From Tenuifilum sp040752515 (GTDB lineage: Bacteria; Bacteroidota; Bacteroidia; Bacteroidales; Tenuifilaceae), in contig JBFMGQ010000006.1 of the NCBI GenBank assembly GCA_040752515.1, forward strand, positions 1 through 64,000: a stretch of DNA of 64,000 nt, given 5' to 3'. The notes beneath the pieces were generated by a model. It was not told where the DNA came from. It searched no databases and saw only the letters and a list, made by a program, of their open reading frames with translations. A program made the position numbers and the translations under genes. Shown here piece after piece: positions 43,972-53,740 of this stretch. The stretch's first letter is position 1. Every line of letters starts with the position of its first letter.

Positions 43972-44943
43972 CTAATCGAAACTTTGTGTTGGCTGCGAGG
44001 CAATTTCAATCAGTTTTTCGTACTGTTCGGGAGTTAAGTCGTTAAAGTAGTAATGAATGGGATTAACGGGTTGCCCATTGCGATGCACCTCATAATGCAG
44101 GTGGGGAGCAACCGATGTACCGGTATTGCCAACATAACCAATAACCATTCCTCGCCTAACGCGTTGTCCCTTATGAACAATAACTTTGCTCATGTGGGCA
44201 TACAGCGTTGAATATCCAAAACCGTGGTCGATAATCACATGGTTACCATACCCGCGCTGAGCCGAATTGATGTCAACTACAAAACCATCGCCGGTGGCAA
44301 AGATCTCCGTGCCGGTTGGTGCCGTAAAATCCATTCCATTGTGCATTTTAAGTACCTTGTAGAATGGATGGATACGCATTCCGAAGGATGAAGCGACTCG
44401 GGTAAGATCCTTATCGCGAATGGGCATAATGGCAGGAATACTTCGTAGCATCTCTTCCTTTCGCTTGGCCAAATCGGTTATTTCGTCGAACGAACGGCTT
44501 TGGATGTAAGCTTTCTTGGTTAAAGCATCAACTTTCCTGGTAGTTTCAATAATTAGCTTATTATTTGTGAGTTTTTCCAACTCGGCATATCGGTTTACAC
44601 CACCAATACCGGCCTCACGGACTGATACCGGAATGGGTTCAGCCTCAAAGATAATACGGTAAATGCCCTCATCGCGGCGCTGAAGATCGTTAATAACCGC
44701 ATTTAGCTGCTCAATTCTTCGGGTTATTAACTCGTAGTTTGTGAGCAATTCCTGGTTTTCGCGTTTAAGTTTTCGCACCTCGGGAGTATCGATAAAAATG
44801 GGGAAAATTAAGTACGAAATGAATCCAACAACAAAAGTTGCCAACACGTATTTAGCCACAAGAAAAAGGCGATCCCTGAGGGTTTTCCTTTCCCTTATGA
44901 AAATCAACTGCTCCGGGTGAAACTTATATTTATGCTTAACCAT
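43972..44943 (-). CDS. M23 family metallopeptidase (second of a pair)
   Basis: 323 residues. One N-terminal transmembrane helix (LVAKYVLATFVVGFISYLIF) is followed by a periplasmic coiled coil and a LytM/M23 domain with zinc ligands in MHNGMDFTAP and APHLHYEVH. It should cut peptidoglycan cross-links or, if degenerate, regulate amidases; the ligands look intact. It is a tandem duplicate of the next gene, with shared RSFDEITDLAKRKE and similar blocks, and lies six bases after it. Confidence 0.92.
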   Translation of the reverse strand: MVKHKYKFHPEQLIFIRERKTLRDRLFLVAKYVLATFVVGFISYLIFPIFIDTPEVRKLKRENQELLTNYELITRRIEQLNAVINDLQRRDEGIYRIIFEAEPIPVSVREAGIGGVNRYAELEKLTNNKLIIETTRKVDALTKKAYIQSRSFDEITDLAKRKEEMLRSIPAIMPIRDKDLTRVASSFGMRIHPFYKVLKMHNGMDFTAPTGTEIFATGDGFVVDINSAQRGYGNHVIIDHGFGYSTLYAHMSKVIVHKGQRVRRGMVIGYVGNTGTSVAPHLHYEVHRNGQPVNPIHYYFNDLTPEQYEKLIEIASQPTQSFD

Positions 44944-44949
44944 ATTGCC

Positions 44950-45912
44950 TTAATCCAAAAACTGACTTGAATAGTTCTTAAGCATGTTTTGGTAATCCTC
45001 CTCGGTCATATCGTTAAAGTAGTTAATGGGGTTAACCGGTTTACCCCGGACAATAACCTCGTAATGGAGGTGTGGGCCTGTGCTTTTACCTGAACTGCCA
45101 AGGGTACCAATTTTTTCAGCCCTTTTAACCCTTTGCCCTACCTTAACATTAACCTTGTGCAAATGCGCATATCGTGTTCGGTAACCAAAACCATGGTCAA
45201 CAATTATCTCATTACCATAGCCGTTAAAGGAATAACCTGCTTCAACAACAATACCATCGCCCGTTGCATATATAGGAGTTCCCACCTGTCCCACAAAATC
45301 GATACCGGCATGCATGGTTAAACGTCCGTTAATAGGATCGCGTCGCATACCATAAAAACTCGATACCCTAAATAGATCCTTAGTGTTAATGGGTTGAATG
45401 GCAGGGACACTTAAAATCATTTTTTCCTTGTTCTTAGCCATTTCGGTTACCTCATCAAAAGAACGCGACTGTATGTATGCTCGCCAGGTTATATCATCGA
45501 GTGCTCTCAGTGTTTTTATAAGAGTAAGGGAATTGGTGGCTGAACGTAAGTTTGCATACTTATCGGCACCACCGTAGCCACCCCTACGAACACTTTCAGG
45601 AATGGGGTCGGCCTCAAATATTGCCCTGTAGATGTTATTATCCTTAGCTTCCAGAGCCGCTAACGCATTACTAAGCTCGAATATTTGCTTTTGAGCCAAT
45701 TCGTACTTAAGCACATATTCTGCATTAGCCCTTTTGAGCGACTGCTCAACAGGTGTATCGTATATAACGGAAAAAGCATAGCCCAACCCCAAAAAAACAC
45801 CCGCATAAAATCCCAAATGAATTAGTATCTTTGCAAAGCGTTTGTAAAGAGGAATTCGAATAACATCGAATTTGAGAGTATGGGGGTTAAATTGGTATTT
45901 AAACTTGGCCAT
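44950..45912 (-). CDS. M23 family metallopeptidase (first of a pair)
   Basis: 320 residues from the ATG at 45912 (MAKFKYQFNPHTLKFD). It has the same layout as its neighbour: cytosolic tail, one transmembrane helix (ILIHLGFYAGVFLGLGYAF), coiled coil, and M23 domain with MHAGIDFVGQ and GPHLHYEVIV. The paired genes probably arose by duplication and could have split roles in growth and division. No signal peptide is cleaved; both should be anchored in the inner membrane. Confidence 0.92.
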   Translation of the reverse strand: MAKFKYQFNPHTLKFDVIRIPLYKRFAKILIHLGFYAGVFLGLGYAFSVIYDTPVEQSLKRANAEYVLKYELAQKQIFELSNALAALEAKDNNIYRAIFEADPIPESVRRGGYGGADKYANLRSATNSLTLIKTLRALDDITWRAYIQSRSFDEVTEMAKNKEKMILSVPAIQPINTKDLFRVSSFYGMRRDPINGRLTMHAGIDFVGQVGTPIYATGDGIVVEAGYSFNGYGNEIIVDHGFGYRTRYAHLHKVNVKVGQRVKRAEKIGTLGSSGKSTGPHLHYEVIVRGKPVNPINYFNDMTEEDYQNMLKNYSSQFLD

Positions 45913-46063
45913 GGCTTTTAACACAAAGAGTTACAAGGTAACACACTTTTGACAAACTGCAACAAAACTATGGTAAAAATATTTTTTACACAAGTAAAAA
46001 GAACATTTTTTTTATTTTAAACCGTTAAATAGATAATATTAACATTTTCAATACTAACTTTTT

Positions 46064-48682
46064 ATGACTTCGAAGGAATTGCGACAGAAATTTTTGGATT
46101 TTTTTGCTGGCAAATCGCATCAGATTGTGCCTTCGGCACCAATGGTAATAAAGGATGACCCGACCCTGATGTTCACTAATGCCGGCATGAATCAGTTTAA
46201 GGATATCTTTCTTGGCAATGCTCCGGCAAAGTATCCCCGGGTAGCCAACTCCCAGAAATGCCTTAGGGTATCGGGCAAGCACAACGATTTGGAGGAGGTA
46301 GGTCACGATACCTATCATCACACCATGTTCGAAATGTTAGGAAACTGGTCGTTTGGCGATTACTTTAAACGCGAAGCCATTGATTGGGCTTGGGAATTTT
46401 TGGTTGATGTGCTCAAAATAGATAAAAATAGGCTCTACGCAACAATATTCGAGGGTAGTCCCGACGAAGGTATAGAACGCGACCTTGAGGCATATGAATG
46501 CTGGAAAAAGCATTTACCCGAAGGTAGGATTTTACTGGGAAACAAAAAGGACAATTTCTGGGAAATGGGCGATACTGGCCCTTGCGGCCCCTGCACCGAA
46601 ATCCACATCGACTTGCGCGATGATGATGAACGCAAAGCTATCCCTGGTGAGCAAATGGTTAACAAAGGGCACCCACAGGTAATTGAAATCTGGAACCTGG
46701 TTTTCATTCAGTTCAACCGTAAGGCTAATGGTACGCTTGAACAGCTACCTGCAAAACATGTTGATACCGGTATGGGGTTCGAACGTTTGGCCATGGTTGT
46801 TCAGGGGAAAAAGAGCAACTACGATACCGATGTATTCACCCCAATTATTGAACGTATATCGCAAATGTGCGGCATACCATACGGAACCAATCCCAAGGCC
46901 GACGTGGCTATGCGGGTAATAGCCGACCACCTGCGCGCCATCAGCTTTTCGATAGCCGATGGGCAACTCCCATCGAACGTTAAAGCTGGATATGTTATTC
47001 GCCGTATACTCCGCAGGGCAGTTAGGTATGGCTACACCTTCCTAAACTTCCGTGAGCCTTTTATCGATAGCTTGGTTGCCGTTCTGGTTGAACAAATGGG
47101 CGACCATTACCCTGAACTAAAGGCTCAACAAACCCTTATTACCAACGTAATCAACAAGGAGGAAACCACATTCCTTCGCACGCTGGAAACTGGTATCAAA
47201 CTACTTGAACAGCATATCGATAAAGCCATTAGGGAAAAGAAAACGGCCATTTCGGGAAAAGATGCTTTTGTGCTTTACGATACCTATGGTTTCCCGCTCG
47301 ACCTTACGGAGCTAATACTGCGTGAGCATAACCTGAGCGTTAACCGATCAGAGTTTGATGCCGAAATGGCAACCCAGAAGGAACGATCCAGGGCCGATGC
47401 AGCTGTTGAAGCCGATGATTGGATTAGCATAACTAATGCCGAAAAGGTTGAGTTTGTTGGCTACGATACCCTAAAAACAGATACCCGCATCATCCGTATG
47501 CGAACGGTTAAAACTAAGGGTAAGGAACAATTCCACATTGTACTTGACCGCACACCCTTTTATGCTGAATCGGGCGGTCAGGTTGGCGATTCAGGCTTAC
47601 TGGAAAGCGACTCAGAAACAATCAAAGTGCTTAATACCTTTAAGGAGAACAACCTGATCATCCATTTGGTTGATAAGTTACCACAAAACCCCAATGTTGC
47701 ATTCTTTGCCACTGTCGATTACGAAAAACGTATCCGTACTGCTAATAACCACTCAGCCACTCACCTGCTCCACAATGCGCTTCGGGCTATTTTAGGTACC
47801 CATGTGGAACAGAAAGGATCGCTGGTTCATCCCGACTACCTTCGCTTCGACTTCTCGCATTTTCAGAAAATGAGCGATGAAGAGATTAGGAAAGTGGAAC
47901 AACGCGTAAACAAGTTTATCCGGCAGAACATTCAGCTCGAGGAGCACAGGAATGTTGCCATGTCGCAAGCCCAGCAAATGGGTGCGATGGCTCTATTTGG
48001 CGAGAAGTACGGCGAAAGCGTAAGAGTAATAAAGTTCGGTGAGTCGGTTGAACTTTGTGGGGGCACCCATACCAAAGCGACTGGTAACATTGGTTACTTT
48101 AAGATTATTTCAGAAGGCGCCATTGCTGCTGGCGTTCGCCGTATCGAGGCAATTACCGGCGAAAAAGCTGAAGAGTTTGTTTACTCGCAGATTGATACCA
48201 TTAACCAAGTTAAATCCGCGTTGGGTAATCCCTCGAACATAATTCAAGCGGTTTCGAAGCTCCTTGAAGAGAATAATCAGCTGAAAGATCAGCTGAGCGC
48301 ACTACAAGCCGAAAAGATAAAAGCGCTTAAATCCGAGCTCAAGGCTAAAGCAACCGAGCGCAATGGTATCAACCTGATTTGCGAACGAATAAGCATTGGT
48401 AATGCCGATGCCATAAAGGATTTAGCTTTCCAGCTAAAGAATGAAGTTCCAAATCTGTTTCTGGTGTTGGGATCGGAAACTGAGGGTAAAGCTTTACTTA
48501 CCGTTATGATAAACGAGGCACTCGTTGAAAAGCATGGCCTTAACGCAGCAGCAATTGTAAAAGAGGCTGCCAAGGAAATTCAAGGTGGTGGCGGCGGACA
48601 GCCATTCTTTGCAACAGCTGGAGGTAAAAATCCCGAAGGTTTGGACAGAGCGATTAGCAAGGCAAAAGAGCTAATAAAGTAA
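46064..48682 (+). CDS. alaS: Alanyl-tRNA synthetase
   Basis: 872 residues, normal length. The class II catalytic core opens with LRQKFLDFFAGKSHQIVPSA. The editing domain has NNHSATHLLHNAL (near residue 565) and the zinc motif ELCGGTH (near 665). The C-Ala domain ends with GGGGGQPFFATAGGKN. It charges tRNA-Ala and clears misactivated Ser and Gly. It is divergent from the M23 pair and apparently monocistronic, ending at a shared bidirectional terminator. Confidence 0.97.
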   Translation: MTSKELRQKFLDFFAGKSHQIVPSAPMVIKDDPTLMFTNAGMNQFKDIFLGNAPAKYPRVANSQKCLRVSGKHNDLEEVGHDTYHHTMFEMLGNWSFGDYFKREAIDWAWEFLVDVLKIDKNRLYATIFEGSPDEGIERDLEAYECWKKHLPEGRILLGNKKDNFWEMGDTGPCGPCTEIHIDLRDDDERKAIPGEQMVNKGHPQVIEIWNLVFIQFNRKANGTLEQLPAKHVDTGMGFERLAMVVQGKKSNYDTDVFTPIIERISQMCGIPYGTNPKADVAMRVIADHLRAISFSIADGQLPSNVKAGYVIRRILRRAVRYGYTFLNFREPFIDSLVAVLVEQMGDHYPELKAQQTLITNVINKEETTFLRTLETGIKLLEQHIDKAIREKKTAISGKDAFVLYDTYGFPLDLTELILREHNLSVNRSEFDAEMATQKERSRADAAVEADDWISITNAEKVEFVGYDTLKTDTRIIRMRTVKTKGKEQFHIVLDRTPFYAESGGQVGDSGLLESDSETIKVLNTFKENNLIIHLVDKLPQNPNVAFFATVDYEKRIRTANNHSATHLLHNALRAILGTHVEQKGSLVHPDYLRFDFSHFQKMSDEEIRKVEQRVNKFIRQNIQLEEHRNVAMSQAQQMGAMALFGEKYGESVRVIKFGESVELCGGTHTKATGNIGYFKIISEGAIAAGVRRIEAITGEKAEEFVYSQIDTINQVKSALGNPSNIIQAVSKLLEENNQLKDQLSALQAEKIKALKSELKAKATERNGINLICERISIGNADAIKDLAFQLKNEVPNLFLVLGSETEGKALLTVMINEALVEKHGLNAAAIVKEAAKEIQGGGGGQPFFATAGGKNPEGLDRAISKAKELIK

Positions 48683-48684
48683 AA

Positions 48685-48718
48685 AAGAGGCTGCCCAAAG
48701 GCAGCCTCCATTATTTTT
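48685..48718. terminator. Bidirectional terminator between alaS and rnfA
   Basis: Stem GAGGCTGCC / GGCAGCCTC with a four-base loop. The minus strand gains a run of six T, and the plus strand a T-rich tail. It serves the convergent alaS and rnf transcripts. Confidence 0.85.
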
Positions 48719-48728
48719 ATATCAACTT

Positions 48729-49304
48729 CTACTTCACTATTCCGGCAAATCCCATAAAGGCAAGAGCAAGAATACCAGCAGTTAAAAGCGCAATGGGAAC
48801 CCCTTTCATGCCTTTAGGAATATTAGCCAATTCAAGTTGCTCACGAATACCAGCCATGATAACAAGTGCCAGTCCAAAGCCTATTGCTGTGGCAGCACCA
48901 AATACAACTCCCTCGAGCAGGTTGTAGTTCTTTTTAATAACCAGGATGGCAACGCCAAGCACAGCACAGTTAGTAGTAATAAGTGGAAGAAATATACCCA
49001 GTGCCTGATACAAAGCAGGGCTAAGCTTTTTCAGCATGATTTCAACCATTTGAACCAATGCAGCAATTACAAGTATAAACACAATGGTTTGCATAAAGCC
49101 AATACCCAACGGATTCAATACGTAATGCTGAATGAGGAAGGTAACCATTGTGGCCAAAACAATTACAAAGGTTACAGCACCTGCCATGCCTAAGGAGGTT
49201 TCTATCTTATTCGATACACCCAAGAATGGGCAAATACCGAGAAATTGCGATAGCACCACATTATTTACAAATATGGCGGCAATTATGATTATTAGGTATT
49301 CCAT
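48729..49304 (-). CDS. rnfA: Rnf complex membrane subunit RnfA
   Basis: 191 residues with six transmembrane helices. The N-terminal signature is FVNNVVLSQFLGICPFLGVS and the mirrored motif is PLITTNCAVLGVAIL; both contribute a cysteine to the intramembrane 2Fe-2S cluster shared with RnfE. It is part of the ferredoxin:NAD oxidoreductase that pumps Na+ or H+. It is the last gene of a seven-gene operon in the order rseC-like, B, C, D, G, E, A. Confidence 0.94.
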   Translation of the reverse strand: MEYLIIIIAAIFVNNVVLSQFLGICPFLGVSNKIETSLGMAGAVTFVIVLATMVTFLIQHYVLNPLGIGFMQTIVFILVIAALVQMVEIMLKKLSPALYQALGIFLPLITTNCAVLGVAILVIKKNYNLLEGVVFGAATAIGFGLALVIMAGIREQLELANIPKGMKGVPIALLTAGILALAFMGFAGIVK

Positions 49305-49315
49305 ATTGTTTCCTC

Positions 49316-49894
49316 CTATTTCTTCAGTCGGTTAAAAATGGCAATCAGATATGCAAGGGCAATAAATGCACCGGGCGAGAGGATGAAAACCAAAATGGCG
49401 TCGCCCTGGATAAACTTATGGTCGAACCATGAACCGGCACCTAAAATTTCCCTCACTGAACCTAAAAGCGTTAATGCAAAAGTAAAGCCCAAACCCATGC
49501 CAATGCCATCGAGCATTGAGTCCACCACTCCATTTTTATTGGCAAAAGCCTCTGCACGTCCCAGAACAATACAGTTTACAACAATGAGTGGGATAAAGAT
49601 CCCAAGTTTTTCATAGAGCGATTGGGCATAGGCTTGCATTACCAAATCGACAATGGTTACAAACGTAGCAATTACAACAATGTATGAAGGGATACGAACT
49701 TTATCGGGGATATAGCGGGCAATAAGTGAAATTACCGTGTTGGAACCTAGTAAAACAAAGGTTGTAGCCAGTCCCATCCCCAATCCATTCATGGCCGAGG
49801 ATGTGGTTGCCAGTGTAGGGCACATCCCTAGCACAATTACAAATATGGGATTTTCCTTTAAAATCCCCTTAGTAAGGTTATATAGCTTACTCAT
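49316..49894 (-). CDS. rnfE: Rnf complex membrane subunit RnfE
   Basis: 192 residues, six transmembrane helices, paralogue of RnfA. It has KENPIFVIVLGMCPTLATTS at the N-terminus and FIPLIVVNCIVLGRAEAFA, whose cysteines bind the intramembrane cluster. It overlaps rnfG by eight bases and is followed by rnfA after 11 bases. NqrD shares the fold, but the operon contents identify Rnf. Confidence 0.93.
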   Translation of the reverse strand: MSKLYNLTKGILKENPIFVIVLGMCPTLATTSSAMNGLGMGLATTFVLLGSNTVISLIARYIPDKVRIPSYIVVIATFVTIVDLVMQAYAQSLYEKLGIFIPLIVVNCIVLGRAEAFANKNGVVDSMLDGIGMGLGFTFALTLLGSVREILGAGSWFDHKFIQGDAILVFILSPGAFIALAYLIAIFNRLKK

Positions 49895-50468
49895 GCTTAC
49901 CTCCTTCCTTTAATGCATTATAAGCACGGGTTACTGCATCGCAATAGGCCCTGCTCGAAATGGTTGAAGCGGTTATGGCATCAACATCTCCCCCATCCTT
50001 CTTAACCCTCAGCTTGAATGATTCGGGGTTTTTACCCTCGAACTGAAGGCTGAAATTAGATTTTTTTGGTTCCATCTTATCGCCTAATCCAGGGGTTTCC
50101 TTATGTGAAATAACTGCCACCTTATTAATGGTTCCATCGGGAAGGAACCCAACCATAAGCTCAATACGACCTGCAAAGCCATTGTTGCTAAAGGTTTTAA
50201 CTGCAGTTCCAATAGGTTGTCCTTGTTTTGTTGCAGGGTAAAAGGTAAGTTCTCCCCCCTCAACGGGAACGGTGTATGCCTCGTTTCCGGGCTGGTTGTC
50301 AAATTCAGGGAGTACAGCCTTAATAGCGTTATTAATTTTAGCCTGCTGTGCAAGTGCAATTGGTTCCTTGGTTGATTGGTAAACCAATCCCAGCGCTGCC
50401 GATGCTACCAAACTAATAATCAACAAGGTAGCCGTCATGTTTTTGAAATTAGATTCCATCTTAGCCAT
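49887..50468 (-). CDS. rnfG: Rnf complex flavoprotein RnfG
   Basis: 193 residues: one N-terminal transmembrane helix, then a periplasmic FMN-binding domain. The covalent FMN site lies in VDAITASTISSRAYCDAV, where the last Thr of TAST takes the place of the Thr in the usual S/T-G-A-T motif. HKETPGLGDKME is the conserved loop. The second motif residue is Ala instead of Gly, a mild deviation. It overlaps rnfD by eight bases and rnfE by eight bases. Confidence 0.92.
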   Translation of the reverse strand: MAKMESNFKNMTATLLIISLVASAALGLVYQSTKEPIALAQQAKINNAIKAVLPEFDNQPGNEAYTVPVEGGELTFYPATKQGQPIGTAVKTFSNNGFAGRIELMVGFLPDGTINKVAVISHKETPGLGDKMEPKKSNFSLQFEGKNPESFKLRVKKDGGDVDAITASTISSRAYCDAVTRAYNALKEGGKHE

Positions 50469-51465
50469 TGCGCTTTACCTCCTCTCCAAAGCGTTTGGGT
50501 TTAACATAGCGGTTAATTAATGGCACAAAGGCGTTCATAATAAGAATGGCAAACGAAACGCCCTCGGGGTAGGCTCCCCAAACCCTAATAATCACGGTTA
50601 ACAATCCTATCCCAATTCCAAACAGTATCATTCCTTTAGGGTGCATGGGTGAGGTAACATAGTCGGTAGCCATATATATGGCACCAATCATAACGCCACC
50701 GGTTAGCAGGTGAAAAATGGGGTCGGCATTCTTTTCAGGGTTAACCAGCCAAAGTATGCCAGTAAAAATGAATATGGTGGTAAAAATTGATATAGGGATA
50801 TGCCAGGTTATCACTTTTTTGTAAAGCAGCCATGCAAAACCAATCAGAAGAGCTAAGGCCGATATTTCGCCAAGCGAACCTCCCATAACCCCCATGAATA
50901 GTTGTAGATGTGATGGTATCTGGTCGGCAATTTGCGAAATGGTATCGCCTTTCTTTAATCCTTCCTTCAAAATGGCCAATGGTGTTGGGCCTGTAACTGC
51001 ATCGATATATTTTAAGCGCGACTCGATGGGTAAAGGCCAGCTGGTCATTTGAACCGGGAAGGATATGAGCATGAATACACGAGCCGCCAGGGCAGGATTG
51101 AACGGATTGCTTCCCAATCCGCCAAAACTCATCTTAGCAACTCCAATTGCAAACAAACTTCCTATTACAACTATGTACCAAGGTAAATTGCTTGACACGT
51201 TAAAGGCAAGCAGCAATCCGGTAACAATGGCTGAGCCATCGGTAATGGTTGGCTGTACCTTTAGAATGAACTTTTGAATTAAATATTCAAACAGAACGCA
51301 CGAGAGTACTGAGAGTAAGGTAACAAACAGGGCACCTATGCCAAAGTAGTAAAGCGAAACCGCAAAAGCGGGCATAAGTGCCAGTACCACGTTGAACATC
51401 AACCGACTGGTTGACTCGCCGCTATGAACGTGGGGTGATGGTGAAACTACAAGTTTACTATCCAT
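50461..51465 (-). CDS. rnfD: Rnf complex membrane subunit RnfD
   Basis: 334 residues, multi-spanning, NqrB/RnfD family. The opening VSPSPHVHSGESTSRLMFNV is typical. The expected covalent FMN threonine is in the DAVTGPTPLAIL loop (TGPTP). It connects the RnfG flavin on the outside to the membrane electron path. Its end overlaps rnfG by eight bases, and rnfC ends 31 bases upstream. Confidence 0.93.
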   Translation of the reverse strand: MDSKLVVSPSPHVHSGESTSRLMFNVVLALMPAFAVSLYYFGIGALFVTLLSVLSCVLFEYLIQKFILKVQPTITDGSAIVTGLLLAFNVSSNLPWYIVVIGSLFAIGVAKMSFGGLGSNPFNPALAARVFMLISFPVQMTSWPLPIESRLKYIDAVTGPTPLAILKEGLKKGDTISQIADQIPSHLQLFMGVMGGSLGEISALALLIGFAWLLYKKVITWHIPISIFTTIFIFTGILWLVNPEKNADPIFHLLTGGVMIGAIYMATDYVTSPMHPKGMILFGIGIGLLTVIIRVWGAYPEGVSFAILIMNAFVPLINRYVKPKRFGEEVKRNG

Positions 51466-51496
51466 TATCTTTTTTAGTTTGGCTGGTTAAGTCAAA

Positions 51497-52828
51497 TTAG
51501 TTCTTACGTGCCCTGATGATTTTATTCACTTCGGTTTTGCCTAACCTAATGTAATCGAGCAAAGGTAGGTTAGCCGGGCACTCAAAGCTGCACGAGCCGC
51601 ATTCCATACAATCGAGTACACGCTCATGCTCCATCTTTTCGAACATCATTCGTTGGCTCATCCTGATGAGCAGGTACGGCTCAAGCCCCATGGGGCAAGC
51701 AGCAACACACTTGGCACAACGGATACATACGCTTTCGGCCTTACGTTTCGATTCGGCAGCAGGAAAAACTATAATTCCTGAAGTTCCCTTGGTTACCGGT
51801 ACTGTAATATCGGTAACTGCCTTACCCATCATGGGCCCGCCATTAACAACCTTGGCGGTATCGTCGGGTAAACCACCCGCTGCGGCAATTAAATCGGAAA
51901 CAGGTGTTCCTATTCGGACCAAGAAGTTAGAGGGTTTAGGTAAGTTTTTGCCGGTTACGGTTACAACCCTTTCAAAAAGGGGCTTGTTCTTTTGTACGGC
52001 CTCGTAAACAGCATATGCTGTACCCACGTTATGAACCACTGCGCCTATATCGATAGGTAAACCTCCCGATGGAACCTCACGGTTGATTAGCGCTTTGATA
52101 AGCTGTTTTTCACCTCCTTGCGGGTATTTAACCTTTAAGGCATGAACGGTGATGCCGGGATATTCCTTAGCGATTTCAGAAAGATATTTAATGGCATCGG
52201 GTTTGTTATTCTCAATGCCAACCAAAGCCTTATCAACGTTCAAGGCTCGCATGAGCAGCTGAATTCCCACCATGAGTTCATGACCCTTCTCGAGCATTAA
52301 ACGGTGATCCGAGGTGAGGTAGGGTTCGCACTCAACGCCATTGATAACAAGCACATCGGCTTTTTTGCCAGCAGGAACCGAGAGCTTTACATGCGAGGGG
52401 AAAGTAGCACCGCCAAGCCCCACGATTCCGGCCTCGGCAATTTTTTGGATTATGGTTTGCGAATCGGCATCGATATTGCGTTTTAGTTCAGGCGACCTGT
52501 CGATAGTGGGCTCCCACTCATCGCCCTCAACTACTATGGTAATTGCCGGGCGTTTGTATCCTGAACTGTCGAGCACTGGATCGATGGACTCCACTGTACC
52601 CGAAACCGACGAATGGATGTTGGCGGAAACAAAGCCTGCGCTTTGAGCAATGAGCTGGCCAACCTTAACTTTATCGCCCTTGGCTACCAGTATGGTAGCT
52701 GGCGCTCCAATGTGCTGCGATACAGGAATGCTAACCTTTGCAGGTAACGGCAACACCTCAATAGGCTTGTTAGCCGAAAACTTATTTTCAGGCGGATGAA
52801 CGCCTCCTTTAGCAAATGTCTTCAACAT
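51497..52828 (-). CDS. rnfC: Rnf complex NADH-binding subunit RnfC
   Basis: 443 residues. A biotinyl-like N-terminal domain (PIEVLPLPAKVSIPVSQHIG) is followed by the FMN/NADH-binding fold with GLGGATFPSHVKLSVP and VLVINGVECEPYLTSDHRLM. Two 4Fe-4S sites follow in CIRCAKCVAACPMG and CMECGSCSFECP. It passes electrons between RnfB and NAD on the cytosolic face. The length fits the short RnfC type without the repetitive C-terminal tail of E. coli RsxC. Confidence 0.95.
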   Translation of the reverse strand: MLKTFAKGGVHPPENKFSANKPIEVLPLPAKVSIPVSQHIGAPATILVAKGDKVKVGQLIAQSAGFVSANIHSSVSGTVESIDPVLDSSGYKRPAITIVVEGDEWEPTIDRSPELKRNIDADSQTIIQKIAEAGIVGLGGATFPSHVKLSVPAGKKADVLVINGVECEPYLTSDHRLMLEKGHELMVGIQLLMRALNVDKALVGIENNKPDAIKYLSEIAKEYPGITVHALKVKYPQGGEKQLIKALINREVPSGGLPIDIGAVVHNVGTAYAVYEAVQKNKPLFERVVTVTGKNLPKPSNFLVRIGTPVSDLIAAAGGLPDDTAKVVNGGPMMGKAVTDITVPVTKGTSGIIVFPAAESKRKAESVCIRCAKCVAACPMGLEPYLLIRMSQRMMFEKMEHERVLDCMECGSCSFECPANLPLLDYIRLGKTEVNKIIRARKN

Positions 52829-52855
52829 TACTATATGGTTATGTTAGGTGTTATA

Positions 52856-53722
52856 CTAATTATTTTCAACACTCTCAGCTTGCCCTTCGACTTTTGGTTT
52901 GCGAGGGGGAAAGTTGATCTCCAGAATTGCTCCGGTGGGGCATTCCTCAACGCATTTGCGGCAAAGCTTACACTTGTTGTAGTCGATATAGGCAAGATTG
53001 TTTTCAAGGGTGATGGCCTCGTGGGGGCAAACCTTAACGCATTTGCCACAGCCAATACAAGCCACCTGGCAAGCCTTACGGGCAGGTCCACCTTTATCCT
53101 TGTTAATACACGATACATATATGCGTTTCCCTTTAGGCCCTTTCTTGCGAAGTTCAATGATGAACTTAGGACAAGCCTTAACACAAGCACCGCAAGCCGT
53201 ACACTTTTCCTCATCAACAACTGGTAAAAGGGTTACCGGATCGATGTAAATGGCATCGAACTTACAAACAGCCACACAGTCACCTAGGCCAAGGCAGCCA
53301 TACTGGCAGGCCGTATCGCCGCTGTAAAGGGCTGTAGCCAGTTTACACGATGAAGCGCCATCGTACTCCACCACCCTTTTGCGATGCTCAGGGCTACCCG
53401 AGCAGCGAACAACTGCTATCATGGGGTCTTTGGCCTCAGCGGTTTGGCCAATAACCTCAGCAGCTTTAGCCATGGTATCGTTTCCGCCAACGGGGCAAAA
53501 CATCGACCCAATATCGTCGGTTTTGACGAATGCCTCAGCAAAGCCCCGGCAACCGGGATAACCACAGCCACCGCAATTGGCACCTGGAAGCACAGCCTCA
53601 ACCAAATCGATACGCGGATCCTCAATCACCTTAAACCTCTGAGCTACAAGGTATAACACTACGGCTAGTGCAACACCCAACAGGCTAAGAACTAAAATCG
53701 CAGTAATAATGATAGAATTCAT
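52856..53722 (-). CDS. rnfB: Rnf complex ferredoxin subunit RnfB
   Basis: 288 residues. One N-terminal membrane helix is followed by the Fe-S motif CGGCGYPGCRGFAEAF, then ferredoxin-type clusters (CTACGACVKACP, CIGCGKCVKVCP, CKLCRKCVEECP and another around CQYGCLGLGDCVAVC). It takes electrons from reduced ferredoxin. It is followed by rnfC after 27 bases. The C-terminus ends in an acidic tail. Confidence 0.95.
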   Translation of the reverse strand: MNSIIITAILVLSLLGVALAVVLYLVAQRFKVIEDPRIDLVEAVLPGANCGGCGYPGCRGFAEAFVKTDDIGSMFCPVGGNDTMAKAAEVIGQTAEAKDPMIAVVRCSGSPEHRKRVVEYDGASSCKLATALYSGDTACQYGCLGLGDCVAVCKFDAIYIDPVTLLPVVDEEKCTACGACVKACPKFIIELRKKGPKGKRIYVSCINKDKGGPARKACQVACIGCGKCVKVCPHEAITLENNLAYIDYNKCKLCRKCVEECPTGAILEINFPPRKPKVEGQAESVENN

Positions 53723-53740
53723 AGATTAGGTTGGTTTAAC

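Noticed and set aside
52831..53220. Frame of 129 codons overlapping rnfB
   Set aside because: It overlaps a well-supported ferredoxin gene in another frame and shows no family features.
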